A stretch of DNA of 64,000 nt from Flavimobilis soli (GTDB lineage: Bacteria; Actinomycetota; Actinomycetes; Actinomycetales; Cellulomonadaceae). This document shows, piece after piece, positions 18,068 through 26,938 of the stretch; the first letter of the stretch is position 1; every line of letters starts with the position of its first letter. Made by a program: the position numbers and the translations under genes. The notes beneath the pieces are model-generated. The model saw only the letters and a program-made list of their open reading frames with translations. It was not told the DNA's origin and searched no databases. Location of the stretch: assembly GCF_002564025.1 (NCBI RefSeq), contig NZ_PDJH01000001.1, positions 868,001 through 932,000 of the forward strand, given 5' to 3'.

Positions 18068-18571
18068 ATGAAGGTCGCCGCGTCGCTGCCCGAGCTGCTG
18101 CACCTCGCCTCGCAGGGTGAGGGGCTGCCGCCGTTCGTGCGGTCGGCCGGGCTCTTCGGCTCGCTCCTGCGGGCCGAGGTCGACGTCCAGGACCTTCCCG
18201 GGCTCGCGGGAGCGGCCCGGCTCGCCGCGCGCGCCGTGGGCACCGTCCACCTGGACGTCGCCCTCGCGGGCTACCGCGACGGCGTCGCGCACCTCGCGGT
18301 CGAGGCCCATGCGCGCTCGGTCCCGGCGCACCGCCTCGCAGCGCTCTTCACGGGTCCGCTCGACACAGCCCTGTCGCGCGCCCTCGCCGAGCGCGGGCTG
18401 CCGCCCGGGCTGACGTCGGTCGGCGAGTCGGACGGCGTGCTCACCGTCGCGGTGCGGCTCCAGGACGGGCTCGACGCGGCGCCCGTGCCGCCGTTCCTGC
18501 GCGGCGCTGTGGTCGAGGACGTCGCCCTCGTGGACTCTCAGGTCGTCCTGCACCTGTCGCTGCCCGCCTGA
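18068..18571 (+). CDS. Unknown protein downstream of the EEP gene
   Basis: 167 aa, ATG 18068, four bases after the EEP stop, so probably co-transcribed. No signal peptide or membrane span. Ala/Leu/Val-rich with short predicted strands (AVGTVHLDVALAG, GVLTVAVRL, VVLHLSLPA) alternating with helices (LPELLHLASQGEG). The pattern suggests a small alpha/beta domain, possibly lipid- or ligand-binding. I do not recognise a family. Codon use matches its neighbours, so it looks like a genuine gene. Confidence 0.7.
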   Translation: MKVAASLPELLHLASQGEGLPPFVRSAGLFGSLLRAEVDVQDLPGLAGAARLAARAVGTVHLDVALAGYRDGVAHLAVEAHARSVPAHRLAALFTGPLDTALSRALAERGLPPGLTSVGESDGVLTVAVRLQDGLDAAPVPPFLRGAVVEDVALVDSQVVLHLSLPA

Positions 18572-18589
18572 CGAGCACCTGCGTCAGGC
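18566..18589 (+). terminator. Hairpin at the end of the EEP operon
   Basis: GCCTGACG, 8-nt loop, CGTCAGGC: a perfect 8-bp stem that includes the stop codon of the upstream gene. Confidence 0.5.
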
Positions 18590-18641
18590 CGCCTGCCGGC
18601 CGCGCTCACCCCGCCGCCGCGACCTCTGGGACGATGGAGCC

Positions 18642-19316
18642 GTGCGACACGACCTCGTCCTTCTCGACCTCGACGGCACCCTCATGGACTCGGCGAGCGG
18701 CATCCTCTCGTCGATCCGCCACACGTACGCGACGCTCGGCGTGCCCGAGCCGTCCGCGGAGGAGCTGCGCCGCTTCGTCGGCCCGCCCATCACCGAGAGC
18801 TTTCTCGCGCACGGCTTCACGCCCGAGACGCTCCCCGAGGCGATGCGCGTCTACCGTGCCGACTTCGCGGCGCGCGGGATGTACGACAACCGCGTGTTCG
18901 ACGGCGTCGAGGACCTCCTCGCGGCGCTCGTCGCGGCGGGCGTGACGCTCGCCGTCGCGACCTCGAAGCCCGAGGTCTACGCGCGCGAGCTCACGAAGGA
19001 GTTCGGCCTCGACCCGTACCTCGCGGGCACGTACGGCGCGAGCCTCGACGAGCACTCGCGCGCGTCGAAGGCCGCCGTCATCACGTACGCGCTCCTCGAG
19101 CTCGAGGAGACCGCGTTCGCCGAGCGCGGCCTACCGGCGCGCGACCGGATCGTCATGGTCGGCGACCGGTCGCACGACGTCGACGGCGCACGGCTCAACG
19201 GGCTCGGCTGCATCGGCGTCGCGTGGGGCTACGCGGACGAGGGCGAGCTCGCCGCGCACGGCGCGCACACCGTCGTCGACACGCCGCACGACCTCGCGGA
19301 CCTGCTCCTCGGCTGA
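18642..19316 (+). CDS. HAD-superfamily phosphatase, phosphoglycolate phosphatase-like
   Basis: 224 aa from GTG 18642. HAD motif I is LLDLDGTLMDSA (nucleophile Asp and acid/base Asp), motif II is AVATSKP, motif III Lys lies in SRASKAAVI, and motif IV is MVGDRSHDVDGA. An alpha-helical cap of about 60 residues follows motif I, as in Gph/PGP-type enzymes. It removes phosphate from a small metabolite; the true substrate cannot be read. Single gene, convergent with lpdA. Confidence 0.9.
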   Translation: MRHDLVLLDLDGTLMDSASGILSSIRHTYATLGVPEPSAEELRRFVGPPITESFLAHGFTPETLPEAMRVYRADFAARGMYDNRVFDGVEDLLAALVAAGVTLAVATSKPEVYARELTKEFGLDPYLAGTYGASLDEHSRASKAAVITYALLELEETAFAERGLPARDRIVMVGDRSHDVDGARLNGLGCIGVAWGYADEGELAAHGAHTVVDTPHDLADLLLG

Positions 19317-19416
19317 GACGCCGAGGGCCGCGTCAGAGGGCTGCGGCCGGAGACCTTCCCGGCCCTGCACGTGCCCGGACGACGGCCCGCCTGGGCGAAA
19401 TGACGCGGCCGGGGCA

Positions 19417-19442
19417 CGGCCGGACCCTGAGCTGTCCGGCCG
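19417..19442. terminator. Hairpin between convergent HAD and lpdA genes
   Basis: CGGCCGGAC, 8-nt loop, GTCCGGCCG: a perfect 9-bp stem ending 10 bp from the lpdA stop. Likely works in both directions. Confidence 0.6.
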
Positions 19443-19452
19443 ACGTGCGAGC

Positions 19453-20910
19453 TCAGTCGAGCCGGCGGTGGTGCCCCATGCGAGCGACCTCGCCGATCGA
19501 GCCCGTGAGCGACGGGTAGATCGTGAACGCCTCCGCGACGTCGTCGACCGTGAGGCGGTGCTGGACGGCGAGCGTGATCGGGAAGATCAGCTCGCTCGCG
19601 CGAGGCGCGACGACGACGCCGCCCAGGACGACGCCGGCGTCCGGGTGGAAGAACAGCTTGACGAAGCCGTGACGCATGCCCAGCATCTTGGCGCGCGCGT
19701 TGCGGGCGAGCGGCAGCATCGTCACCGAGTACTTGGACTTCTGCGCCTGGAGCGCCACCTCCGAGTACCCGACCGTCGCGATCTCCGGCGTCGTGAAGAT
19801 GTTCGCCGCGACCGTGCGCAGGCGGATCGGCACGACCGTGTCACCGAGCACGTGCGACATGGCGATACGCCCCTGCTGCGCCGCGACGGACGCGAGCGGG
19901 AAGGTCCCCGTGCAGTCGCCGGCGGCGTAGATGCCGCGGACGGTCGTCCGCGAGACGCGGTCGACCTGGATGTGGCCCGACTCGGAGAGCGCGACGCCCG
20001 CCTCCTCGAGGCCGATGCCCGCGGTGTTCGGGATCGAGCCGACCGCCATGAGGACGTGCGAGCCCGTCAGCACGCGGCCGTCGGCGAGCGTGACCTCGAC
20101 GTGCTCGTCGTCGCCCTCGCCCACGACCTGGGCCGCGACCGCGCGCGAGCGCGGCACGAGCTCCATCCCGCGGTCGCGGAACACCTCCTCGATCACGGCG
20201 GCGGCGTCGGCGTCCTCGTTCGGCAGGACGTGGTCACGGCTCGACACGAGCACGACCGGCACGCCGAGCGCGTTGTACGCGCCCGCGAACTCGGCGCCCG
20301 TGACGCCCGAGCCGACGACGATGAGCTTCTCCGGCAGGACGTCGAGGTCGTAGAGCTGGGTCCACGTCAGGATGCGGCGGCCGTCGGGCTTCGCGGCGTC
20401 GAGCTCGCGCGGCGTCGCGCCCGTCGCGACGAGGACGGCGTCGCAGTCGATCGCCGTCTCCGAGCCGTCCGCACCCGCCACGACGACGCGCGACGACGAC
20501 TCGACGCGGCCCGTGCCGTCGATGACGCGCACGCCCTCGCGCTCGAGGCGCGTGCGGATGTCCTGCGACTGCGCCTGGGCGAGCCCGCGCACGCGTGCGT
20601 TGACGACACCGAGGTCGACGGCGAGGGGCGCGGTGCCACCCTGACCGGGGAACTCGCCGTTCGACAGCGTGATGCCGAGCTCCGAGGCGCGCTCCGCGAT
20701 CGTCATCCAGTCGGCGGTCGCGATGAGGGTCTTCGACGGGACGACGTCCGTGAGGACCGCCGCACCGCCGAGACCACGCCGCTCGACGACGACGACCTCG
20801 GCGCCGAGCCGCCGTGCGACGAGCGCTGCCTCGTAGCCGCCGGGTCCACCCCCGACGATGACGATCGTGGTGGCCTGGAGGTCGCGTGACTGAGTTTCCA
20901 CGGTGACCAT
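19453..20910 (-). CDS. lpdA: NAD(P)H-quinone dehydrogenase LpdA (flavoprotein disulfide reductase fold)
   Basis: 485 aa. The FAD-binding Rossmann motif IVIVGGGPGGYEAALVARRL begins at residue 16, the NAD domain has IVVGSGVTGAEFAGAYNALG, and the second FAD site is GIYAAGDCTGTFPLASVAAQ. The redox-active CxxxxC of lipoamide dehydrogenases is absent: the segment reads GLGGAAVLTDVVPSKTLIAT. This matches M. tuberculosis Rv3303c, which reduces quinones. The neighbouring purine phosphorylase and phosphosugar mutase reproduce the Rv3303c-Rv3308 order. Confidence 0.9.
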   Translation of the reverse strand: MVTVETQSRDLQATTIVIVGGGPGGYEAALVARRLGAEVVVVERRGLGGAAVLTDVVPSKTLIATADWMTIAERASELGITLSNGEFPGQGGTAPLAVDLGVVNARVRGLAQAQSQDIRTRLEREGVRVIDGTGRVESSSRVVVAGADGSETAIDCDAVLVATGATPRELDAAKPDGRRILTWTQLYDLDVLPEKLIVVGSGVTGAEFAGAYNALGVPVVLVSSRDHVLPNEDADAAAVIEEVFRDRGMELVPRSRAVAAQVVGEGDDEHVEVTLADGRVLTGSHVLMAVGSIPNTAGIGLEEAGVALSESGHIQVDRVSRTTVRGIYAAGDCTGTFPLASVAAQQGRIAMSHVLGDTVVPIRLRTVAANIFTTPEIATVGYSEVALQAQKSKYSVTMLPLARNARAKMLGMRHGFVKLFFHPDAGVVLGGVVVAPRASELIFPITLAVQHRLTVDDVAEAFTIYPSLTGSIGEVARMGHHRRLD

Positions 20911-20977
20911 CGTGCCACCATGCGGACACCGGCACGATCAGGGACGGCCACGGGACGGGTGTGACGTGCGCGGTCGG

Positions 20978-20983
20978 TAAACT
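20978..20983 (+). promoter_or_regulatory. -10 element TAAACT of the purine phosphorylase gene, leaderless layout
   Basis: TAAACT ends 6 nt before the ATG at 20990; no ribosome binding site. This is the best match to TANNNT among the leaderless candidates. Confidence 0.5.
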
Positions 20984-20989
20984 TCGCGC

Positions 20990-21811
20990 ATGACGGAACT
21001 CGACGCCCCTGGCACCAACCCCTTCGACGTCGCCCGCGAGGCGGCAGCCCACATCGCCGAGGCGACCGGTGTCGCCAAGCACGACGTGGCCCTCGTCCTC
21101 GGCTCCGGCTGGGGCGGCGCTGCCGACCTGCTGGGCGAGACGGTCGCCGAGATCCCCAGCCACGAGATCCCTGGATTCTCCGCCCCCGCCGTTGCCGGAC
21201 ACGTCGCGACGACGCGCTCGATCCGCATCAACGGCTCCGACAAGCACGCGCTCGTCCTCGGCTCGCGCACCCACCTCTACGAGGGCAAGGGTGTGCGTCG
21301 CGTCGTCCACGGCGTGCGTACCGCCGCCGCGACGGGTGCGAAGGCCGTGATCCTCACGAACGGCTGCGGAGGCCTCAACCTCGACTGGGCGCCCGGCTCG
21401 CCGGTGCTGATCAGCGACCACATCAACCTCACCGCGACGTCGCCGCTCGAGGGCGCGACGTTCGTCGACCTGACCGACCTGTACTCGTCACGTCTGCGCG
21501 ACCTCGCCCGCGAGGTCGACCCCGAGCTCCCCGAGGGCGTCTACGCGCAGTTCCGCGGCCCGCACTACGAGACCCCGGCCGAGGTCCGCATGGCCGGCCG
21601 CATGGGCGCCGACCTCGTCGGCATGTCCACGACGCTCGAGGCGATCGCCGCGCGTCACGCGGGACTCGAGGTGCTCGGCATCTCGCTCGTGACCAACCTG
21701 GCCGCGGGCATCTCCCCCGTCCCGCTCTCCCACGAAGAGGTCATCGAGGCGGGTCAGGCGGCGGGCCCGCGCATCAGCGCGCTCCTCGCCAAGATCGTCG
21801 AGAGGATCTGA
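20990..21811 (+). CDS. deoD: Purine-nucleoside phosphorylase
   Basis: 273 aa, the trimeric (class I) type that splits inosine and guanosine with phosphate to the base and ribose-1-phosphate. Motifs: LVLGSGWGGAADLLG near residue 35, RTHLYEGKG, LTNGCGGLN (the purine-binding Asn region), FRGPHYETPAEVRM, and VGMSTTLEAIAARHAGL. It is three bases upstream of the phosphosugar mutase, which can convert ribose-1-phosphate onward, so the pair forms a salvage unit. Confidence 0.94.
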   Translation: MTELDAPGTNPFDVAREAAAHIAEATGVAKHDVALVLGSGWGGAADLLGETVAEIPSHEIPGFSAPAVAGHVATTRSIRINGSDKHALVLGSRTHLYEGKGVRRVVHGVRTAAATGAKAVILTNGCGGLNLDWAPGSPVLISDHINLTATSPLEGATFVDLTDLYSSRLRDLAREVDPELPEGVYAQFRGPHYETPAEVRMAGRMGADLVGMSTTLEAIAARHAGLEVLGISLVTNLAAGISPVPLSHEEVIEAGQAAGPRISALLAKIVERI

Positions 21812-21814
21812 CCC

Positions 21815-23653
21815 ATGTCCACGCAGGACTCGCTCGTCCCCGAGCTGTCGGACGAGCTGCGCGCCCAGGTCGAGGCGTGGATCGTCGACGACCCGGACGA
21901 GGCCACGAAGTACGAGCTGCAGGACCTGCTCGACGTCGCTTCAGGCCGTGAGCCGAGCAGCGGTCCGGTCGAGGACCCGGCTGCCGCCCGGGCGGCGGCC
22001 GTCGCCGAGATCCAGGACGCGTTCTCGGGTCTGCTGCAGTTCGGCACGGCCGGCCTGCGCGGCCGCATGGCGGCCGGCCCGAACCGCATGAACCGAGCCG
22101 TCGTCATCCGCGCGGCCGCGGGTCTCGCGGCCTACCTCCTCGAGGCGCGCGCCGCCGTCGGCGACGGCGGCCGCCCGTCGATCGTGATCGGCTACGACGC
22201 CCGCTACAACTCCGCGACCTTCGCGCAGGACACGGCGGCCGTCATGACGGCCGCGGGCGTCGACGCGCACCTGTTCCCGGGCCACTGCCCGACGCCGGTC
22301 GTCGCGTTCGCGGTGCGTCACCTCGGCGTGGACGCGGGTGTCGTCGTCACGGCGAGCCACAACCCGCCGCAGGACAACGGCTACAAGGTCTACCTCGGCG
22401 GCGCCCTCGTCACCGACGAGGGACAGGGCGCCCAGATCGTCCCGCCGTACGACGGCCTCATCGCCGCGAAGATCGCGGCCGTGCCGTCGGTCGCCTCGGT
22501 CGCCCGCGCCCACTCGGGCTGGCAGACCGTGAGCGACGACGTCGCCGAGACGTACCGCGCGACAGTGTCCCGCAACGCCCTGCCCGTCGGTCCCGAGGCG
22601 CCGCGCGACCTTCGCGTCGTCTACACGCCGATGCACGGCGTCGGCGCGAAGACCGCCGAGGCGGTCCTCGCCGCGGCCGGGTACACGGACGTGCACGCCG
22701 TCCCCGAGCAGGTCGAGCCTGACCCGGACTTCCCGACGGTCGACTTCCCGAACCCCGAGGAGCCCGGCGCGATCGACCTGGCCCTCGCCCACGCACGACG
22801 CGTCGGTGCGGACCTCGTCATCGCGAACGACCCGGACGCCGACCGCTGCGCCGCCGCGGTCTACGACCCGCGCTGGGAGCGTGAGGCAGACGGCGACACC
22901 CCGGCTCGTGACGGCTGGCGCATGCTGCACGGCGACGAGGTCGGCGCACTGCTGGGCTACACGGTCGCGGAGCGCGCGGCGCGTCAGCGCATCGCGCCGG
23001 GGACGCTGCGCCTCGCCAACTCGATCGTGTCGTCGCGCCTGCTGGGTCGCATCGCGGCGCACCACCACCTCGAGTACTCGGCGACGCTCACGGGCTTCAA
23101 GTGGATCTCCCGCGCGAAGGGCCTCGTGTTCGGCTACGAGGAGGCGCTCGGCTACTGCGTCGACCCGGCCCAGGTGCGGGACAAGGACGGCATCAGCGCG
23201 GCGCTCATGCTCGTGCAGATCGCCGACGGCCTCAAGGCCCAGGGGCGCACGCTCGTCGACCTGCTCGACGACCTCGCGCGCCAGCACGGCCTGCACCTGA
23301 CGGACCAGCTCTCGGCCCGGTTCACGGACCTGTCGCAGATCCCGGCCACGATGGAGCGCTTGCGCTCCAACCCGCCGTCGACCCTCGTGGGTTCGCCCGT
23401 CCTGAGCGTCGACGACCTCGCCGACGGCGTCGACGGGCTCCCGCCGACCGACGGTCTGCGGCTGCTCATGCAGGACGGCTCGCGCGTCATCGTCCGCCCG
23501 TCCGGCACCGAGCCGAAGGTCAAGTGCTACCTCGAGGTCGTGTTCCCGGTCGAGATGGACGCGTCGTTCGACATGATCACGCGTGCTCGCGCCGAGGCGC
23601 GCGAGCACCTCGAGAGCATCAAGGCGGAGATGCGCACGGCCCTCGGCCTCTGA
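21815..23653 (+). CDS. pmmB: Alpha-D-phosphohexomutase family phosphosugar mutase
   Basis: 612 aa, the longer phosphoglucomutase/phosphomannomutase subgroup (PmmB, Rv3308). The catalytic phosphoserine loop is VVTASHNPPQDNGYKVYLGG near residue 180; the metal loop is NDPDADRCAAAV near residue 345; sugar-binding EEALGYCV and the phosphate-binding loop RPSGTEPKVKCY near the C-terminus are present. It may act on ribose-1-phosphate/deoxyribose-1-phosphate, glucose or mannose phosphates; the operon with a purine phosphorylase favours pentose phosphates (inference). Terminated by a very strong hairpin. Confidence 0.92.
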   Translation: MSTQDSLVPELSDELRAQVEAWIVDDPDEATKYELQDLLDVASGREPSSGPVEDPAAARAAAVAEIQDAFSGLLQFGTAGLRGRMAAGPNRMNRAVVIRAAAGLAAYLLEARAAVGDGGRPSIVIGYDARYNSATFAQDTAAVMTAAGVDAHLFPGHCPTPVVAFAVRHLGVDAGVVVTASHNPPQDNGYKVYLGGALVTDEGQGAQIVPPYDGLIAAKIAAVPSVASVARAHSGWQTVSDDVAETYRATVSRNALPVGPEAPRDLRVVYTPMHGVGAKTAEAVLAAAGYTDVHAVPEQVEPDPDFPTVDFPNPEEPGAIDLALAHARRVGADLVIANDPDADRCAAAVYDPRWEREADGDTPARDGWRMLHGDEVGALLGYTVAERAARQRIAPGTLRLANSIVSSRLLGRIAAHHHLEYSATLTGFKWISRAKGLVFGYEEALGYCVDPAQVRDKDGISAALMLVQIADGLKAQGRTLVDLLDDLARQHGLHLTDQLSARFTDLSQIPATMERLRSNPPSTLVGSPVLSVDDLADGVDGLPPTDGLRLLMQDGSRVIVRPSGTEPKVKCYLEVVFPVEMDASFDMITRARAEAREHLESIKAEMRTALGL

Positions 23654-23671
23654 GCCGACCCGCTCCCGACA

Positions 23672-23720
23672 GACAGATCGCCCGGGTGCACACGTCACGT
23701 GTGCACCCGGGCGATCTGTC
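23672..23720. terminator. 23-bp perfect hairpin between convergent genes
   Basis: Arms at 23672-23694 and 23698-23720 are fully complementary (GACAGATCGCCCGGGTGCAC and onward) with a 3-nt loop TCA. It lies between the convergent mutase and siderophore-interacting protein genes, 18 bp after the first stop. Confidence 0.8.
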
Positions 23721-23749
23721 GTATCCGGAGGCGGGCTGAGCGCGCCTCC

Positions 23750-23786
23750 GGGGGCGGGGCGCCCCAGGGGGCGGGGCCTCAGGGGG
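23750..23786 (+). other. Putative G-quadruplex tract
   Basis: Five close G-runs on the plus strand (GGGGG-C-GGGG, 7-nt spacer, GGGGG-C-GGGG, then GGGGG), just past the convergent terminator and before the stop of the minus-strand gene. On paper four runs of at least four G with loops of 1, 7 and 1 can form a quadruplex. Confidence 0.4.
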
Positions 23787-23795
23787 CGGCGCACC

Positions 23796-24602
23796 TCAGG
23801 CGAGCGCTGCGTCGTCCTGCGCGACGGCGGCCTTCCAGTCGGCCTTCTCCGCGCGCCACGCCTCGTCGGCGCGGCCCAGGCGCCAGTAGCCCGACGCCGA
23901 CAGGTCTTCGCGCGCGACACCGCGCTCCCCGCGCAGGTGCCGCCGCACCTCGCGGACCATGCCGGCCTCGCCGTGCACGAACGCCTGCAGACGCCCGGAC
24001 GGCAGCCGCGCGCGGCGCACGGCATCGATCAGCGCTGCACCGAACGACTCGCCGCGCACGACCCAGGTGAGCTGCGCGCCGTCCGGCACCGGGAGCTCCT
24101 GCCGCTCGAGCGCGTCCGCGACCTCGACGAACGCGAAGGCCCGCACCCCGGCCGGCAGCTTCTCGAGCGCGACCGCGATCGCTGGGAGCGCCGACTCGTC
24201 GCCGACGAGCACGGTCGCGTCGCACGCAGGATCAGGGAGGAAGTCGCCGCCCTGCCCGCGCAGGACGACCGGGTCGCCGGGACGCGCGTCGCGCGCCCAC
24301 GGTCCCACGAGACCGTCGTCGCCGTGGACGACGACGTCGAGCGTCACCTCGTGGCGCTCAGAGTCCCAGCGGCGCACCGTGTACGAGCGCGCGGCGCTGC
24401 GACCCTCGCGCCCCTCGGAGGACGTGTGCCCCTCCGCGGGCACCTCGACCTTGACGTAGTGGTCGGTCCACGGAAGGTCGACGAAGTCGACCAGGCTGCT
24501 GCCACCGAGCACGAGGCGGACGAGGTGCGGCGTCACTCGCGTGGAGGACACCACCACCGCCTCGTGCTCGGCACGCACCCGCGTGGGGGCGGCAGACGTC
24601 AC
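23796..24602 (-). CDS. Siderophore-interacting protein (FAD-dependent ferric-siderophore reductase)
   Basis: 268 aa. FAD-binding beta-barrel with ARSYTVRRWD (the RxYTxR flavin motif), NAD(P)H domain beginning ATVLVGDESALPAIAVALE, and the C-terminal family signature SGYWRLGRADEAWRAEK. These enzymes reduce ferric siderophores in the cytoplasm to free iron. The GTG start at 24602 directly abuts the deoC stop (TGAGTG), so it is co-transcribed with add and deoC, an odd pairing for an iron gene. No iron box is visible at its start. Confidence 0.9.
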   Translation of the reverse strand: MTSAAPTRVRAEHEAVVVSSTRVTPHLVRLVLGGSSLVDFVDLPWTDHYVKVEVPAEGHTSSEGREGRSAARSYTVRRWDSERHEVTLDVVVHGDDGLVGPWARDARPGDPVVLRGQGGDFLPDPACDATVLVGDESALPAIAVALEKLPAGVRAFAFVEVADALERQELPVPDGAQLTWVVRGESFGAALIDAVRRARLPSGRLQAFVHGEAGMVREVRRHLRGERGVAREDLSASGYWRLGRADEAWRAEKADWKAAVAQDDAALA

Positions 24603-25307
24603 TCAGTAACCGCCCGAACCGTCGCCCGCAGCGTCGGCAGCGGACTGCCCCGCCGCGACGCCGTCGAGCACGGCAGCCGTTCCCGAGAGGCCCAGGCGCG
24701 TCGCGCCGGCCTCGATCATCGCGAGCGCCGTCGCGCCGTCGCGGATCGCGCCGGAGGCCTTGACCCCGAGGCGGCCGCCGACCGTCTCCGCCATGAGCCT
24801 GACGGCGCGGACGGACGCGCCGCCCGCCGGGTGGAAGCCCGTCGACGTCTTGACGAAGTCCGCGCCCGCGGCCTCGGCCGCGCGGCACGTGCCGACGATC
24901 TCCTCGTCCGTCAGCGCGGCCGACTCGATGATGACCTTGAGCACCTTGCCGGCGGGAACAGCGGCACGCACCGCGGCGATGTCGGCCTGGACCGCGGCGA
25001 AGTCGCCGGTCTTGGCGACGCCGACGTCGATGACCATGTCGACCTCGTCAGCACCGTCAGCGATCGAGCGCGCTGCCTCGGCGGCCTTGACCTCGCTGTG
25101 GTGCTTGCCCGACGGGAAGCCGCACACGGTCGCGACCTTGAGGCCCTTGGCGTCGATCGGGAGCATCGACGGCGAGACGCACACCGAGAACACGCCGAGA
25201 CGCACGCCCTCGTCGACGAGAGCGGCGACGTCGGCCGCGGTGGCCTCCGGCTTGAGCAGGGTGTGGTCGACGATCGCGGCGACCTCGGCGGGGGTGGTGG
25301 TGCTCAT
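24603..25307 (-). CDS. deoC: Deoxyribose-phosphate aldolase
   Basis: 234 aa. Splits 2-deoxyribose-5-phosphate into acetaldehyde and glyceraldehyde-3-phosphate, the last step of deoxynucleoside catabolism. Motifs: [15 protein letters not shown] at the N-terminus, [20 protein letters not shown], the Schiff-base lysine in [11 protein letters not shown], and VKASGAIRD. The ATG overlaps the add stop by 4 bp (ATGA), giving translational coupling. Confidence 0.95.
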   Translation of the reverse strand: MSTTTPAEVAAIVDHTLLKPEATAADVAALVDEGVRLGVFSVCVSPSMLPIDAKGLKVATVCGFPSGKHHSEVKAAEAARSIADGADEVDMVIDVGVAKTGDFAAVQADIAAVRAAVPAGKVLKVIIESAALTDEEIVGTCRAAEAAGADFVKTSTGFHPAGGASVRAVRLMAETVGGRLGVKASGAIRDGATALAMIEAGATRLGLSGTAAVLDGVAAGQSAADAAGDGSGGY

Positions 25308-26443
25308 AGGGACTTGCGCTCCTCACGGACGACGGTGGCGCGCGGAAGGACGAGCTTCTCGACGAGCTCCTGGCGCTCGTCGAAGCCGATGAAGGCGTTC
25401 CACGCCGCCGTCAACGTTACGGCAAGGAAGTCGTCGAGGATCCAGTCCGCCTCGGTCGCGAGAAGGTGCATCTCACGGGTCATCGACGTGCCCGACATGA
25501 GGCGGTTGTCGGTGTTCACGGTGACCGCGAAGCCGAGGTTCTTGAGCAGCGAGATGGGGTGCTCGCGCACGCTCACCGCGGTCGCCGTCTGGACGTTCGA
25601 CGACGGGCACAGCTCGAGCGCGATGCGTCGGTCGCGGACCCAGGCGGCGACGGGGCCGACGACGAGCTCGCTCAAGTCGGCCTTGCCACGCTTGCGCATG
25701 GCCTCCTCGGTGCCCTGGATGTCCTCGACGATGCGCGCACCGTGGCCGAGGCGCACCGCGTGGCCTGCGGTGAGCGCGTCCTCGATCGACGCGACGCCGT
25801 CCGCCTCGCCGGCGTGGACGGTGGCGGGCACGAGACCCTTGTTGAGCATGTCGAACGCGGCCGAGTGGAGCGACGGCAGGAAGCCCTTCTCCGCACCCGC
25901 GATGTCGAAGCCGACGACGCCGTGCTTGCCCTTGTTCGCGAGCGTGAGCGCCGCGATCTCCTGGGAGCGGTCCGCGTGGCGCATCGCCGTGACGAGCTGG
26001 CGGGCGATGATCTCGCCGCCCGCGTCGCGGACGGTCTGCTCGCCCTGGGCGAGGCCGCGACCGACGGCCTCGACGGCCTCCTGGAGGCTCAGGCCGCCGC
26101 GCAGGTGCTGCTCGGGCGCCCACCGCTGCTCGGCGTAGACCACGCCGTCCGCCGCGAGGTCGATCACGGCCTCGCGCGCGACGCGCTCGAGGGACTCGGC
26201 CGTCTGCATGACCGCGATCGTGTGGTCGAAGGTCTCGAGGTACTTCACGAGGGACCCCGAGTCGGCCGCGTCCACGAACCACCGGCCGAGGGACTCGGCG
26301 TCGTTCGCGGGAAGCTGGTGGCCGATCGGCTCGGCCAGCTCGAGGATGGTCTGCGGTCGCAGGCCGCCGTCCAGGTGGTCGTGCAGGACGACCTTGGGCA
26401 GCAGGCGGATCTCGTCGACGGTGGGGACGGGAGGCGTTGTCAT
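25304..26443 (-). CDS. add: Adenosine deaminase
   Basis: 379 aa from ATG 26443, which gives the usual N-terminus [19 protein letters not shown]; a further in-frame ATG 102 bp upstream gives a non-conserved leader. Converts adenosine and deoxyadenosine to inosine forms, feeding the purine phosphorylase at 20990. Zinc and active-site motifs: [25 protein letters not shown]-type RLGHGARI, and [18 protein letters not shown] 6 nt before the ATG suggests a leaderless add-deoC-SIP transcript. Confidence 0.95.
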   Translation of the reverse strand: MTTPPVPTVDEIRLLPKVVLHDHLDGGLRPQTILELAEPIGHQLPANDAESLGRWFVDAADSGSLVKYLETFDHTIAVMQTAESLERVAREAVIDLAADGVVYAEQRWAPEQHLRGGLSLQEAVEAVGRGLAQGEQTVRDAGGEIIARQLVTAMRHADRSQEIAALTLANKGKHGVVGFDIAGAEKGFLPSLHSAAFDMLNKGLVPATVHAGEADGVASIEDALTAGHAVRLGHGARIVEDIQGTEEAMRKRGKADLSELVVGPVAAWVRDRRIALELCPSSNVQTATAVSVREHPISLLKNLGFAVTVNTDNRLMSGTSMTREMHLLATEADWILDDFLAVTLTAAWNAFIGFDERQELVEKLVLPRATVVREERKSL

Positions 26444-26449
26444 GGGTGA

Positions 26450-26455
26450 AGGATA
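26450..26455 (-). promoter_or_regulatory. -10 element TATCCT of add, leaderless layout
   Basis: On the minus strand TATCCT ends 6 nt before the add ATG (26443). No ribosome binding site between them. Confidence 0.45.
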
Positions 26456-26533
26456 GCCGTCCGCAGGCGCGGTTCTGCGCGCTTCCGGGGGCGCGTCACG
26501 GGTGATTGCGGACAGTTCTCGCGAGTCGTGCGC

Positions 26534-26572
26534 CACGCGTGGCACGAGCGCCTCGCGCTCGTGCCACGCGTG
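26534..26572 (-). terminator. 18-bp perfect hairpin upstream of add
   Basis: Arms 26534-26551 and 26555-26572 (CACGCGTGGCACGAGCGC and complement) with loop CTC, 14 bp beyond the stop of the small acidic gene. It isolates the add transcript from the genes upstream. Confidence 0.7.
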
Positions 26573-26586
26573 CGGTCGTGCGTGGT

Positions 26587-26838
26587 CTAGAGGACCTCGT
26601 CGGGGTCCTCGTCGTCGCCCTCGAGCGGGCCGTCGCCGAGGTCGACGACGATCGCCTGGTCGGCGACGTCGGCCTCCGACGCCGTGCCTTCGACATCGGC
26701 TCTCGGGACGCCGGGACGGTAGTCCTCGCCCTCCTCCTCCGGGGTGTCACTGGTGCGCAGGAGGTCGACGATCGCGCCCGGTTCAGGCCCGTCCAGCCCG
26801 GCGTCCTGCCAGGCGTCCTCGCCAGGAAGCGTGCTCAT
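26587..26838 (-). CDS. Small acidic protein of unknown function
   Basis: 83 aa from ATG 26838, preceded by a good ribosome binding site (GAGGAGAGGAGCAGGG). Begins STLPGEDAWQDAGLDGPEPG and ends GDDEDPDEVL; strongly acidic throughout, no Cys, no membrane span, probably disordered. Bounded downstream by a perfect hairpin. It follows the unknown papain-fold-like gene after 100 bp and may form a unit with it. No family recognised. Confidence 0.65.
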   Translation of the reverse strand: MSTLPGEDAWQDAGLDGPEPGAIVDLLRTSDTPEEEGEDYRPGVPRADVEGTASEADVADQAIVVDLGDGPLEGDDEDPDEVL

Positions 26839-26938
26839 GGCCCTGCTCCTCTCCTCGGGAAACGGTGCACTCCCATCGTGCCCCGCGCGCCGCGGCGCCG
26901 CCACCGCCCCGCCTCCGCCGGTGCGCTGTCGCGCGAGG

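Noticed and set aside
19453..20910. Dihydrolipoamide dehydrogenase call
   Set aside because: The redox-active CxxxxC pair is missing; the sequence GLGGAAVLTDVVPSK fits the LpdA quinone reductase group.
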